A DNA stretch of 64,000 nt from CBDCDJ01 sp965215355 (lineage in GTDB: Bacteria > Deinococcota > Deinococci > Deinococcales > Trueperaceae): contig CBDCDJ010000007.1 of the NCBI GenBank assembly GCA_965215355.1, positions 1,736,001 through 1,800,000 of the forward strand, read 5' to 3'. Shown here piece after piece: positions 51,891 through 60,994 of the stretch (position 1 is its first letter; every line of letters starts with the position of its first letter). The notes below the pieces were generated by a model. It did no database searches. It was not told the origin of the DNA and saw nothing but the letters and a program-made list of their open reading frames with translations. Made by a program: the position numbers and the translations under genes.

Positions 51891-54671
51891 TTACGACGCG
51901 ACTTTTTCTTGCGTTTTGCCCTCGGCGAAGGCTTCTCTCAAAAGTTTGGCCTGCTCGAGCTTGTGGCTGTTGCTAGAGCCCGTCGCCGGGCTCGCCGAAG
52001 GGGGCCGGGTCACGCCGGAAAAAGTGTGGCCGAGCAGTTCCCCCAGCCAGTGTACCCGCAAAAATCTCCACGCGCCCATGTTTTCGGGTTCCTCCTGAAC
52101 CCACACGACGGGCACGTCTTTGGAGTAGGGTTGCAGCGCCGCGGCGAGCTGCGTCATCGGCAGCGGATAAAGCTCTTCTAAGCGGACGATGGCCACGTCG
52201 TCGCGGCCCGTTTCCTCGCGCTTGGCGGCCAAGTCGTAGTAGACCTTGCCCGAGCAGAGCAGCGCGCGCGTCACCTTTTTGGGGTCTACGGTATCGTCGG
52301 GGATAACCTGCTGGAAACCGCCTTCGGCGAGTTCGCTCAAGTTGGAAACGGCCTGCGGGTGCCGCAGCACACTCTTGGGCGACATGACGATCATCGGTTT
52401 GCGCAGCTTGCGCAGCACCTGCCGCCGCAGCGCGTGAAAAATCTGCGCGGGCGTCGTTAAGTTCATAATCTGCATGTTGTCCTCGGCGCAGAGTTGCAAA
52501 AAGCGCTCCAAACGCGCCGAGGAGTGCTCGGGGCCGGAGCCTTCGAAGCCGTGGGGCAAGAGCATCACCAAACCCGACAAGCGCCGCCACTTGTCTTCGC
52601 TGCTCGAGATGAACTGGTCGATGATGACCTGACCCGCGTTGACAAAGTCGCCGTACTGCGCTTCCCAGACGACGAGGCCGTCCGGCCAGTCCAAGCTGTA
52701 ACCGTACTCGAAGCCGAGCACGCCGGTTTCCGACAAGGGACTGTTGATGATGTCCACGCCCGCCTGGACGTCGCTTAAGTGCTCGAGCGGCGTGTAGGTT
52801 TCGCCGGTTTCCGCGTCGTGCAGCACGGCGTGACGGTGGCTGAAGGTGCCGCGCTCGACGTCCTGGCCGCTCATGCGCACGTGGTAGCCGTCGGCGGCGA
52901 GGCTGGCAAAAGCGAGCGCCTCGCCCGCGGCCCAGTCGAGCGGGCGTTTTTCCGCGGCCATCTCCGCACGCTGACCCAGCAGGCGTTTGATTTTGCTGTT
53001 TGGGGTAAAACCGTCGGGCACCTGGGTGAGTTTTTCCAGCAACTCGGCCAAACGCGCCTCGTCCACCTTGGTTTCGGCCTCGGCGACGGCCTCGTCGGGG
53101 CCGCCTTCGAAGTCACCCCACAAGCCTTGAAATGCCTGATAGCTGAGTTCGTAGTCGTCGGCTCGAGCGGCGCTCAGTTCGCGTTCCAAGTTTTCTCTTC
53201 TGGCCGCCTCGATGGCGTCGGCCTCCTCACGGTTGATGTCTTCTAAAGCGAGTAGGCGCTCCAAATACCCTTCACGCACCGAGTCGCGCTTGCGAATCGC
53301 CTCGTACATGAGGGGTTGCGTGAAAGCGGGCTCGTCCGACTCGTTGTGGCCGAAGCGGCGGTAGGCGTACAGGTCGACGACCACGTCGCGCTTGAACTCG
53401 GCGCGGAAGTCCATCGCCAAACTCACGACTTGCGCCACCGCCTCGGGGTCTTCGCCGTTGACGTGGAAGATCGGGCTTTGCAGCATCTTGGCGATGTCGG
53501 TCGCGTAGTAAGACGAACGCCCTTGTTCCGGCCCGGTGGTGAAGCCGAGCTGGTTGTTCAAGACCACGTGGAGCGTCCCGCCGATTTCATAGCCGGGCAA
53601 CTCGCTCAGGTTGAGCGTTTCTTGCACCACGCCCTCGCCGATAAAAGCGGCGTCGCCGTGGATGAGGATGCCCAAACCCTTTTCACGTTTTTTGTCGCCG
53701 AAGCGGTCTTGCTTGGCGCGCACCCGGCCCAGCACCACCGGGTTGACGAACTCCAGGTGCGAGGGGTTGAACGACAGCGACATGTGAATTTTTTTGCCGC
53801 CGCTGGTTTCAAGATCCCGCGAGTAGCCGAGGTGGTACTTCACGTCGCCGCGGCCGATGTAGCGTTCGGCGTCGGCGTCGTCGAACTCCCTGAAAATCTG
53901 CCGCGGCGGCTTGCCGATGATGTTGGCGAGCACGTTCAGGCGGCCCCGGTGCGCCATCCCGAAGACGATCTCGTCGACGCCCTGCTCGCCCGCCCTTTCG
54001 ACGGCCAGGTCGAGCAAGGGGATGAGGCTCTCAGCCCCCTGCAGCGAAAAACTCTTGACGCCCACGTACTTTTTTTGGATAAAGTCCTCGAACACGACCG
54101 CGTCGGTGAGCTTGGTTAGGATGCGGAACTGCTCGTCGCGGCTCAGCTCCAAACGGTTCAGACTCGTTTCCATACGCGTTTGCAGCCACTCGCGCACGTC
54201 GTAGTCGTCGATGTGCATAAATTGCACGCCGATGGTACGGCAGTAGGTCTCTTGCAGGCGTTCCAGGGCCTCGCGGAGCGTTCGGCCCGCCATCGTGCCG
54301 CTCTGCACGATGCGGTCCAGGTCGGCGTCGGAAAACCCGTAAAACTCGGGGGTCATTTCGATGGGGGGTTCGTGCTTGACGAGGCCCAACGGGTCTAAGT
54401 CGGCCATGATGTGGCCGCGCACCCGGTAGTTGCGAATCAGCATCCCCATCTTGTACTGCAGGTCGGTGTCGTCTTCGCCCAAAGGCACGACGCCCGGCGC
54501 GTTGAACAAGCTGCGCGGCTTGAACGACGGTTTGAGCGTGGTGCGGTTTGTCAGGTTGGGCAAGGTCTCAAAGTAGGCCCGCCAGTCCTCGGGCACCGAA
54601 GCGGGGTCCTCGAGGTACATGACGTACAGGTCTTCGGCAAAGTTCAGGCTCGAGCTGTTGAATTCTTGCAT
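51891..54671 (-). CDS. sucA: 2-oxoglutarate dehydrogenase E1
   Basis: 926 residues from the ATG at 54671, chosen because family members begin with a short helix like FNSSSLNFAEDLYVMYLEDP; the frame stays open to 54767. Thiamine-diphosphate-dependent decarboxylase of the TCA cycle. Seen: MAHRGRLNVLANI, HGDAAFIGEGVVQETLNLS, LNNQLGFTTGP, VNGEDPEAV (cofactor site) and RRFGHNESDEPAFTQPLMY, then the C-terminal half with GFEYGYSLDWPDGLVVWEAQ and LLPHGFEGSGPEHSSAR. First gene of sucA-sucB. The ribosome-binding site is weak. Confidence 0.96.
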   Translation of the reverse strand: MQEFNSSSLNFAEDLYVMYLEDPASVPEDWRAYFETLPNLTNRTTLKPSFKPRSLFNAPGVVPLGEDDTDLQYKMGMLIRNYRVRGHIMADLDPLGLVKHEPPIEMTPEFYGFSDADLDRIVQSGTMAGRTLREALERLQETYCRTIGVQFMHIDDYDVREWLQTRMETSLNRLELSRDEQFRILTKLTDAVVFEDFIQKKYVGVKSFSLQGAESLIPLLDLAVERAGEQGVDEIVFGMAHRGRLNVLANIIGKPPRQIFREFDDADAERYIGRGDVKYHLGYSRDLETSGGKKIHMSLSFNPSHLEFVNPVVLGRVRAKQDRFGDKKREKGLGILIHGDAAFIGEGVVQETLNLSELPGYEIGGTLHVVLNNQLGFTTGPEQGRSSYYATDIAKMLQSPIFHVNGEDPEAVAQVVSLAMDFRAEFKRDVVVDLYAYRRFGHNESDEPAFTQPLMYEAIRKRDSVREGYLERLLALEDINREEADAIEAARRENLERELSAARADDYELSYQAFQGLWGDFEGGPDEAVAEAETKVDEARLAELLEKLTQVPDGFTPNSKIKRLLGQRAEMAAEKRPLDWAAGEALAFASLAADGYHVRMSGQDVERGTFSHRHAVLHDAETGETYTPLEHLSDVQAGVDIINSPLSETGVLGFEYGYSLDWPDGLVVWEAQYGDFVNAGQVIIDQFISSSEDKWRRLSGLVMLLPHGFEGSGPEHSSARLERFLQLCAEDNMQIMNLTTPAQIFHALRRQVLRKLRKPMIVMSPKSVLRHPQAVSNLSELAEGGFQQVIPDDTVDPKKVTRALLCSGKVYYDLAAKREETGRDDVAIVRLEELYPLPMTQLAAALQPYSKDVPVVWVQEEPENMGAWRFLRVHWLGELLGHTFSGVTRPPSASPATGSSNSHKLEQAKLLREAFAEGKTQEKVAS

Positions 54672-55000
54672 AAGCGTCCCGCCGCCCTGGGCAGCGTCCT
54701 TTCTTGAAAGCATTCTTGAACTCACGATTGCCGCATCATAGCAGGCTTTGGCGGTTAGAGCCTGCATCGACTCCTACGTTTGGCAGTGAGAAGTGAGGAA
54801 GTACGGAAGTCGGGGGGAGTAAAAGCTTTTGACCCGACTCCCCTACTCTCTCCCCCACTCGTTTTTCGCTGCCCCACAAAGCCTTCTCGCGTCTCATCCC
54901 TGTGCGGCTCAGCCCTAACCGCGCTCGCGCGCCCAGCGGGCCGCCTTGGCGCGGGTGCGTAAGCCCAACTACGGTGTTGCACCCGTGTTACGTTTTCGGC

Positions 55001-55029
55001 TTGACTTCTCGAGACGTCCGCCTTACTCT
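55001..55029 (+). promoter_or_regulatory. Predicted lexA promoter
   Basis: TTGACT (55001-55006), a 17-bp spacer and TACTCT (55024-55029, a TANNNT box). The transcript would start near 55036, at the edge of the inverted repeat 55037-55057. Confidence 0.6.
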
Positions 55030-55036
55030 GTAAAAA

Positions 55037-55057
55037 ACACCTTATTATCTAAGGTGT
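55037..55057 (+). promoter_or_regulatory. Candidate operator upstream of lexA
   Basis: ACACCTTA-TTATC-TAAGGTGT, a perfect 8-bp inverted repeat just after the predicted start point. Self-repression by LexA is usual, so this is the best candidate for the LexA box of this lineage, though it does not match the E. coli or Bacillus consensus. Confidence 0.55.
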
Positions 55058-55080
55058 CTGTTGACAAAGGGGATGACGGT

Positions 55081-55773
55081 GTGATTGAGAGCAGTAGCGC
55101 TGAAAACTTTGGCGTTGAAAACTTTGGTGCTGAAAACCGTGGGCTCGAGCTGACCAAACCCCAACAGCGCGTGTTGGCGCTGCTCAAAAAGCAGTGGCGA
55201 GAGCGCGGTGGGCAACCCAACTTGAACGACGTCGCCAAGGCGCTGGGCATCCACTACGTTTCGTTGAAACAGCACTTGGCGGCCCTCGACACCAAAGGCT
55301 ACCTGACCTTCCAGACGCAGGGCCGGGGCAAGCCGCCCATCATCCGACTCACGCAGGAGGATTCGGGATTCGGCGCTCCGGGTCGAGGCGTGCCCCTTCT
55401 GGGCGACATCGCCGCCGGAGGTTTGCACGAGGCCGTCGAGCACCTGGAAGGTTTTTTGAACGTGCCGGGCCGCGAGGACCGTTTCGCGTTGCGGGTCAAA
55501 GGCGACTCGATGAGCGAACCCATCCAAGACGGCGACGTGGTCATCTTAAAAAAGTCGCCCTTCAAGAGTGGCGACATCTGCGCCGTGCGCTTTGAAGACG
55601 AGACCACCCTGAAGTACCTCGACCTGCACCCGAACGGGTCTGCGCTGCTCAGGCCGCACAACCGGGATTACGAACCTATCGAAGTCGCTTTGAGCGAAGT
55701 CTACGTAGCGGGTGTTTACGACGCTTTGTTGCGAGGCGCGGTCGTCGACGAACTGTTCAGGGAGGCGGCCTGA
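55081..55773 (+). CDS. lexA: SOS-response repressor LexA
   Basis: 230 residues from a GTG at 55081 with AAAGGGGA 7 nt upstream; the frame extends further, but the extra residues would span the promoter and operator. N-terminal: three ENFG-type repeats (from DNA repeats), then a winged helix (LTKPQQRVLALLKKQWRERG in part, NDVAKALGIHYVSLKQHLAAL). The C-terminal S24 peptidase domain has the cleavage site A112-G113 in DIAAGGL, nucleophile S143 in GDSMSEP and base K178 in TLKYLDL. All autocleavage residues are present. The helix-turn-helix differs from the E. coli type, consistent with a different operator. Confidence 0.93.
   Translation: MIESSSAENFGVENFGAENRGLELTKPQQRVLALLKKQWRERGGQPNLNDVAKALGIHYVSLKQHLAALDTKGYLTFQTQGRGKPPIIRLTQEDSGFGAPGRGVPLLGDIAAGGLHEAVEHLEGFLNVPGREDRFALRVKGDSMSEPIQDGDVVILKKSPFKSGDICAVRFEDETTLKYLDLHPNGSALLRPHNRDYEPIEVALSEVYVAGVYDALLRGAVVDELFREAA
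55099..55143 (+). repeat. Three 15-bp tandem units at the start of lexA
   Basis: GCTGAAAACTTTGGC (55099), GTTGAAAACTTTGGT (55114) and a diverged GCTGAAAACCGTGGG (55129). They encode AENFG-VENFG-AENRG before the winged helix. Confidence 0.93.
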
Positions 55774-55842
55774 GCCGGGTTGCCCGGTACGCTCTCGAGC
55801 CGGGAGCGGAGAAAACGCCCCTTTCGCCCGTTCACTTTTAGC

Positions 55843-56667
55843 TCAAGTTCTGCGCTCGAGCCTGTGGCCTTCCTGAGCCAGCGCCGCCAGCGTGGCCTGG
55901 TAGCCGACCGCCACCGCCCGGTCGATGTCGCCGAAGTCGAAAATGCCAAAACTGCCCAAGTCGGGGCAGACCAGCAGGTCGGGCGGGTGCATCGTCAAAC
56001 GGACCTCGGTGATAAAACTCTGCGCGACGATGTAGGACTTGCGCAGCATGGCGACCGGCAGGGTCACCTGCTGCGTCACGGCGCCGGCGAGTCGGTGGAG
56101 CAAGCCCTCTTTTTTGTCACCCAAGTCCACCCGTTCCGTCTTCGGCTGGCTGACGTCGACGGCCAGCACGGGCGAGGTCGTCAGCACCTTGATGACGTCG
56201 ACCGGCACGTTGTTCAAAATGCCGCCGTCGATGAGAAAGCGGCCCCCCAGTTCGACCGCGTCGAACAGCCCCGGAAAAGCGTTGCTGGCGCACAGCGCCG
56301 GAACCAGCGCGCCCTTCCTGAGCACGAGCGACTCGCCGTTTTGAATGTCGGCGGCGACGACCGCCAGCGGCAGCTTCAAGTCTTCGAAGCGCGCGGGCAG
56401 GTGCTCCTGGAGCAGCGCCGCGATGGCGTCCTGGTCGGCCAGACCGCTGTCCTTGCTGAGGCTTATCACGCTGAACAGATTAGCGCTCAGGATGTCCTGG
56501 ATGGCGGCCGAATTATGCCCGGCCGCGGCCAGCGCAGCCACGAACGCGCCCGTCGAGCAGGCCGAGACGGCGTCCAAGCCGACGCCGCGCTCTTCCAAAG
56601 CCTTGAGCACGCCGATGTGGGCAAGACAGCGGCTGCCGCCCCCGCTTAAAACAAGTCCTATATTCAT
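55843..56667 (-). CDS. Patatin-like phospholipase
   Basis: 274 residues from the ATG at 56667. Lipid acyl hydrolase fold with a Ser-Asp dyad: glycine-rich oxyanion loop SGGGSRCLAHIGVL, nucleophile S38 in SACSTG and Asp in LIDGGILNNVP. The nucleophile elbow is normally GxSxG; here the first Gly is Ala (ACSTG), which is uncommon. No signal peptide, resembling the RssA/NTE-like cytoplasmic group. Start lies 5 nt after a TAGCAT box (leaderless). Divergent from the PHP gene with only 70 bp between the start codons. Confidence 0.87.
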   Translation of the reverse strand: MNIGLVLSGGGSRCLAHIGVLKALEERGVGLDAVSACSTGAFVAALAAAGHNSAAIQDILSANLFSVISLSKDSGLADQDAIAALLQEHLPARFEDLKLPLAVVAADIQNGESLVLRKGALVPALCASNAFPGLFDAVELGGRFLIDGGILNNVPVDVIKVLTTSPVLAVDVSQPKTERVDLGDKKEGLLHRLAGAVTQQVTLPVAMLRKSYIVAQSFITEVRLTMHPPDLLVCPDLGSFGIFDFGDIDRAVAVGYQATLAALAQEGHRLERRT

Positions 56668-56672
56668 ACGCG

Positions 56673-56678
56673 ATGCTA
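56673..56678 (-). promoter_or_regulatory. Leaderless -10 box of the patatin gene
   Basis: TAGCAT on the minus strand, 5 nt before the ATG at 56667. Confidence 0.65.
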
Positions 56679-56723
56679 ACAGATACCCCCGCCCAAAACA
56701 CCGTTCAGGCCCGAACGGTGGCG

Positions 56724-56729
56724 TATGCT
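56724..56729 (+). promoter_or_regulatory. Leaderless -10 box of the PHP gene
   Basis: TATGCT, 8 nt before the ATG at 56738. The 70-bp divergent gap also holds a CCGTTC/GAACGG inverted repeat (56701-56718). Confidence 0.62.
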
Positions 56730-56737
56730 CGAGCCCG

Positions 56738-57706
56738 ATGTTCAAAAGAAGCCGTTCCAAAACCCCGTCGCACCAAACCCCGTCACCCACGACCGGGGCG
56801 TCTACAACCGGGACCAACGAAATCGACCTGCACATGCACACCTTTTATTCCGACGGGCGCGCGTCGCCGCGCGAACTGCTCACCGGGGCCAAACACAAAG
56901 GTTTGCGCACCGTCGCGATTACCGACCACGAAACCGCGCGCGCCAGCCGCGAAGGTGCCGGCCCGGCGCGCGACTTAGGCCTAAGCCTCATTCCCGCCAT
57001 CGAACTGACCGCGGCCTGGCCCGGTTACGTCGGGCACGGCGGCGGGCCGGACATCGACATTTTGGGCTACTTTATCGACCCGCACCACGAGTTGCTTTTA
57101 GAGCACGAAGCGCAAGCCCGAGAACGTCTGAGCGCGCGGGCGCAAACCGTTTGCGACCACTTGCAACGCTCCGGCTACGCGCTCCGTCTGGACGACGTGC
57201 TGGCGACGAACGCGCATCATCCCGGCTTCGTGGCGCTAAGAGACACGCTCGTGCGCAAGGGCCTGGTGAACGACGCGCGCCAGGGCGCGCGTCTGCTCGA
57301 GTCGGCGCTGCTCGAGTCGGTCTGGAAAAACAAACCCACCTCGCCGACCATCGCCAAAAGCATCGAACTTGTCCACGCCCTCGACGGCGTCGCGGTGCTC
57401 GCGCACCCGTCTATCGTGCGGCGCGCGTCGGACCTGGAGTTGCTGAACGAGCGCGGTTTAGCCGAGCTTGTCGAGATGGGACTGGACGGTCTGGAAGTCT
57501 TACACTACCGCCTGGACGTTCCTCAGCGCCGCCACTTTGAACTCCTCGCCAAGATGTTTCAGCTACCCGTCACCGGCGGCTCGGACGAACACGGCGGGCC
57601 GGTGTTCCGGCGCTTGGGCTCGGAACCCGTCACCCCGGACATGCTTAACGCGTTGCGCCGCGCGGCCGAGGGCAAAAGCGCCCAGCCCGACTCGTTTGCC
57701 CACTGA
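56738..57706 (+). CDS. PHP-domain metal-dependent phosphoesterase
   Basis: 322 residues from the ATG at 56738; an open frame further upstream is antisense to the patatin gene. After a Ser/Thr/Pro-rich 27-residue start, the PHP barrel shows its metal ligands: H32, H34 and D39 in DLHMHTFYSDG, TDHET, the Glu in AIELTA, HP in VLAHPS and GSDEHG near the end. Close to the TrpH/RNase AM-like group (3'-5' nucleoside bisphosphate or oligoribonucleotide hydrolysis), but the substrate is not fixed by sequence. Confidence 0.88.
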   Translation: MFKRSRSKTPSHQTPSPTTGASTTGTNEIDLHMHTFYSDGRASPRELLTGAKHKGLRTVAITDHETARASREGAGPARDLGLSLIPAIELTAAWPGYVGHGGGPDIDILGYFIDPHHELLLEHEAQARERLSARAQTVCDHLQRSGYALRLDDVLATNAHHPGFVALRDTLVRKGLVNDARQGARLLESALLESVWKNKPTSPTIAKSIELVHALDGVAVLAHPSIVRRASDLELLNERGLAELVEMGLDGLEVLHYRLDVPQRRHFELLAKMFQLPVTGGSDEHGGPVFRRLGSEPVTPDMLNALRRAAEGKSAQPDSFAH

Positions 57707-57722
57707 TAGGCTGAAGGATACT

Positions 57723-57962
57723 TCAGCTCGAGCGCCGCGCCCGCAGCCAGTAGCCGAGCATGGCGACCGGGGGCAACGCGAAACCGAGCACAATCCAGCC
57801 GAGCTTGCGCAAGCCGCCGAGCTCAGGGTTCCACAGCACCGCCAGGGCGAAAAAAACACCGAGCACGCTGTTCGCCAGAGCCAGCCAGGTCCACAGCGTC
57901 GGGTCCTGCACCGAAAACAAGTAGCCGCCGAGGTCCAAGTCTTTGCCTATCCAGTCGCTCAC
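57723..57962 (-). CDS. Small two-helix membrane protein
   Basis: 79 residues from a GTG at 57962, itself 6 nt after a TAAACT box (leaderless). Two helices (LALANSVLGVFFALAVLW and LGWIVLGFALPPVAMLGYWL) with a short charged loop and a basic RARRSS end, both termini probably cytoplasmic. No family recognised. Convergent with the PHP gene, gap 16 nt. Confidence 0.7.
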   Translation of the reverse strand: MSDWIGKDLDLGGYLFSVQDPTLWTWLALANSVLGVFFALAVLWNPELGGLRKLGWIVLGFALPPVAMLGYWLRARRSS

Positions 57963-57968
57963 GCGGCT

Positions 57969-57974
57969 AGTTTA
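57969..57974 (-). promoter_or_regulatory. Leaderless -10 box of the small membrane protein gene
   Basis: TAAACT on the minus strand, 6 nt before the GTG at 57962. Confidence 0.6.
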
Positions 57975-58098
57975 ACGCACGCTTTCAAACACCGCCTGAC
58001 AAAGTAGCCGGGTTCAGGTTTGAACTCGGCGCATCAAAAAAGTCAAACTTCCCAGCCCGGCTCGAGCCACCAAGACGCTGGTGAGACGCTCCACTCTT

Positions 58099-58104
58099 TA
58101 AACT
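58099..58104 (+). promoter_or_regulatory. Leaderless -10 box of the propeller gene at 58111
   Basis: TAAACT, 6 nt before the ATG, no ribosome-binding site. Confidence 0.68.
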
Positions 58105-58110
58105 ACAGCT

Positions 58111-59283
58111 ATGAAACGTTTTCGCGGCTTTTTGGTCATGACAGTCCTCTGCTCGGCCACCGCCCAAACCCTGCCCGCACCCGAGGCGGGCGACTACGTC
58201 TGTATCACCTCGAGCTACAACTCCACACTCGGAGGGATGTTTTCCGTCCAGTACCAGGGCAGCGCTTTGGGCACCCTCAGGCTCAACGGGCAGGGTGGGT
58301 ACAGTATCGGCGGCGAACAGGGCAACTACGTCTACGGTGGAAGTGGGTTTACCTTTACGAAGGGTCCGTTGCAAGGCTGGCCCGTCATTTACGAAACCTA
58401 CAACGGCGGCTTGCGGTTGCGTCTGGCGGCGACGGCGGACAAGGCTGCAGCGACTGAGATGGCAATCAACGAACACATGTGCCGGTTGCCCACCACGGCC
58501 GCCGTCGACGCGGCGGCGGCAGCCAAAGCCCCCAAAGGTGACTATACGGGCACGCTCACCTTGCGGCGGAACGGCATGATTATAGACATCGACGTGGCGA
58601 CGGGAGAGGTCACGCCCCGTTTCTCGGGTACCGACCCGAGCCGCGCGGTCAGCGGTGAGACGGTGTTTTACAACAACGGCTTGGTGATCGTCGACAAAGA
58701 CGGCGTCACCGTGGCACGGCTGCCCACCGAGGCGAACGACGAGCCCAGCCAGCCCATCTTTTCGCCCGACGGGTCGCTCGTCGCTTATACGGCCATGCCC
58801 GTTTACTACGACTCGAGCGTCGTCGTCTTAAACCGTGACGGCAGTCAGGTGGCACGCTTCGAGAACATGGTCTCCCCCGCCTGGACGCCCGACGGGCGGT
58901 TGGTGACGGCGGCCAACACCCAATACGAGGGTGCCGAGCCGGGGCTGTTTATCAGCGATGCAGGTCTGACCACCCTGACGCGCCTCGACCCCAACTTGGA
59001 CGACCTCGACCTGCCCGCGGTAAGCCCCGACGGTAAAACCCTCGCCTTCAGCTTTCACGGTCAGGTCTGGTTGATGGGGCTGGACGGCGGCAACTTACGC
59101 CAACTCACCTCTTTCGACGACCGGGTAGAGGGGTTGAGCTGGTCACCCGACGGCGACGCCCTGGCCGTCATAGACGGAGACTACGACGAGGTTGTGCTCG
59201 TTTCTTTGGACGGTGAAGTGACTGAACTTGTGACCGACGACGGTAAGTCGGTGCAGACGAGTGGGCGCGTGACCTGGCGTTAA
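58111..59283 (+). CDS. Secreted beta-propeller (PD40/TolB-like) protein, function unknown
   Basis: 390 residues. Signal peptide (MKRFRGFLVMTVLCSATAQ), then an N-terminal module of about 120 residues opening LPAPEAGDYVC with a second Cys near residue 128 (EHMCRL), then propeller blades carrying SPDGSLVAY, TPDGRLVTA, SPDGKTLAF and SPDGDALAV. The blade motif GQVWLMGLDGGNLRQLT is that of TolB-type propellers, which bind proteins or peptides. The gene at 59317-60993 on the other strand is a paralog with the same two modules. No enzyme motif seen. Confidence 0.78.
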   Translation: MKRFRGFLVMTVLCSATAQTLPAPEAGDYVCITSSYNSTLGGMFSVQYQGSALGTLRLNGQGGYSIGGEQGNYVYGGSGFTFTKGPLQGWPVIYETYNGGLRLRLAATADKAAATEMAINEHMCRLPTTAAVDAAAAAKAPKGDYTGTLTLRRNGMIIDIDVATGEVTPRFSGTDPSRAVSGETVFYNNGLVIVDKDGVTVARLPTEANDEPSQPIFSPDGSLVAYTAMPVYYDSSVVVLNRDGSQVARFENMVSPAWTPDGRLVTAANTQYEGAEPGLFISDAGLTTLTRLDPNLDDLDLPAVSPDGKTLAFSFHGQVWLMGLDGGNLRQLTSFDDRVEGLSWSPDGDALAVIDGDYDEVVLVSLDGEVTELVTDDGKSVQTSGRVTWR

Positions 59284-59308
59284 TAACCGGGCGCTAATAA
59301 CCGGGCGC
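59281..59308 (+). repeat. Perfect 14-bp tandem duplication at the stop codon of the propeller gene
   Basis: TAATAACCGGGCGC at 59281-59294 and again at 59295-59308. The first three bases are the stop codon, so the duplication began exactly at the gene end. Confidence 0.95.
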
Positions 59309-59316
59309 TGAGAACC

Positions 59317-60993
59317 TCAATACCAACTGATGTGCGCGTCGCGGGTGACGGTGACGGGCTCGAGGGTGGGATAGTCGAGGCGTTGCGCCCCCGCTAAAGC
59401 GCCGTTCGAAGGCAGCACGAGGATGAACGACCACGCCTCGAAGCCGGGTTCGGCTGCAGCCACCGCCAGCCACTGCCCGTCGGGTGACCAGGCGGGGTAG
59501 CCGTAAAAGTCGAGGCCGCTAGCGTCGGTAAGCGAGTGCGGGTTGCTGCCGTCTGCGCCCATCAGCCAGAGTTGTCCGCTCGAGCTGTAAGCCCCGTCGC
59601 TATGAATAAACGCCACCGTTTGCCCGTCGGGACTGAGCGCGGGGGCTAATACCGCGTCTAAGTTCGGGTCAATTCGGGTGGGCGTCCCGAACGAAGCGTC
59701 CGTGAGGTAAAGCCCGTTCCCGTCCTCGCCCGCCATCATCAAGCCGCCGTCCGTCGTCCAGTTCGGCTGCGCCATGTCGGGCAAGACGGCGACGGTTTCG
59801 CCCCCGACTCCCGTGCGGCGGCGCACGATGACGGCTCGAGCGCCCACGCTGTCTATGGTGCCGTAAGCGATGAGGCTACCGTCGGGGGACAGAACAGGGT
59901 CGCTCGGCTCGGTCACGCCGCTGAGCCCGGTATCGATGGGTTGCTGGGTGAAGTCGCTATCGTCGTCTATCTCAAACTGTGCCGCCAGCGTACCGTCGGG
60001 TGCCAGGATGATGAACTCTGCCCCGCCCCCCAGGTAGACGTTGGCCCCGATGGTCTCACCGTTGGCCGCCACGTAAGGTTGACTCGCTTCGCCGATAACG
60101 TTCACGTCGCCCCTCTCGGCGACCACGGTAGCCACCTCCCCGCCGTTTAGTTGCAGCGCGAGGGTGCCGGGCAAGCCGGGATTGGGCGTGGGCGTGGTGG
60201 GCGCGACGGCGTTGGCCGAAGCCAGCGAACAACTCAGCGAAGCCACCTGGTTGTTGTCGGCATCGGTAAAGTTGAGCCGAATCGTAAACCAGCCGTCGGT
60301 GACAAAGTAGTCAATCGGAAAAGCCGCCAGTTCCCCCGTAAACGTCACCGCGTTGGTCGCCGCGTCGAAGCTATAACTGCCGCCGTCACTCTTGGTCAGG
60401 TTATAGCTGCCATCACCTTTGAGGACGAGGTTGCCGACCATACTTTCTAACGTGTCGACGCCGTAAACGGGCATGGTGCTGCCTGGCGCACCCGTCGGGT
60501 CGAAGGTCGTGCCGACGCTTAAGTTGGAAGACGAGCAGGTGTATTCGCCCGCTTCGGGTGGCGGGAGTTTTAGAAGCCCCGCTTTGTTGGCAGTAGGGTC
60601 GAAGGTGGGCGCGCTCGAGCCCGAAGCGCTTGCCTCAGTGTTGCCCGTCGCTCCTTGCGCCGCCGCTGAGTCGGCATAAAACGTATACACCGTGCTCTCT
60701 AAATTGCCGCCCGACAGGGTCATCACCGTGTCGGACACACGCGTCACCGTATAGGTTTCCTGCCGAGCCTCACCTGTGTTGGGGTCGTTCCAGACCTGTG
60801 TAAGCTGGTCGCCCGAAAGCTGCCAGGTGCCCGTTTCGGCGTAAGCCTGACCGAAAATGTCAAAGGTGTAAGTGCCGTCGGCGTTGAAGGTCGTCTCGAC
60901 CTCGTTGTACGACGTTGCCCAGCTTCCCAAAATCCAGTCGTTCTGGGCGCTCGCACCCCCCAGCAGGAGTAAGGCACACAAGATGCGTTTCAC
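59317..60993 (-). CDS. Secreted beta-propeller protein with lipocalin-like N-terminal module
   Basis: 558 residues from a GTG with GGGAGG inside the preceding gene. Signal peptide (MKRILCALLLLGGASAQ). Residues about 18-110 form a lipocalin-5-like strand module (ILGSWATSYNEVETTFNADG, GTWQLSGDQLTQVW). The PPPEAGEYTC module (about 140-250) follows, then propeller blades SPDGSLIAY, TTDGGLMMA, SPDGQTVAF and SPDGQWLAV. The last two modules align with the protein at 58111-59283 (shared TRIDPNLD-type and GQLWLMGADGSN motifs). A Ser/Ala linker joins the modules. Translated 1 nt after the gene at 60995. Function unknown. Confidence 0.78.
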   Translation of the reverse strand: MKRILCALLLLGGASAQNDWILGSWATSYNEVETTFNADGTYTFDIFGQAYAETGTWQLSGDQLTQVWNDPNTGEARQETYTVTRVSDTVMTLSGGNLESTVYTFYADSAAAQGATGNTEASASGSSAPTFDPTANKAGLLKLPPPEAGEYTCSSSNLSVGTTFDPTGAPGSTMPVYGVDTLESMVGNLVLKGDGSYNLTKSDGGSYSFDAATNAVTFTGELAAFPIDYFVTDGWFTIRLNFTDADNNQVASLSCSLASANAVAPTTPTPNPGLPGTLALQLNGGEVATVVAERGDVNVIGEASQPYVAANGETIGANVYLGGGAEFIILAPDGTLAAQFEIDDDSDFTQQPIDTGLSGVTEPSDPVLSPDGSLIAYGTIDSVGARAVIVRRRTGVGGETVAVLPDMAQPNWTTDGGLMMAGEDGNGLYLTDASFGTPTRIDPNLDAVLAPALSPDGQTVAFIHSDGAYSSSGQLWLMGADGSNPHSLTDASGLDFYGYPAWSPDGQWLAVAAAEPGFEAWSFILVLPSNGALAGAQRLDYPTLEPVTVTRDAHISWY

Positions 60994-60994
60994 T

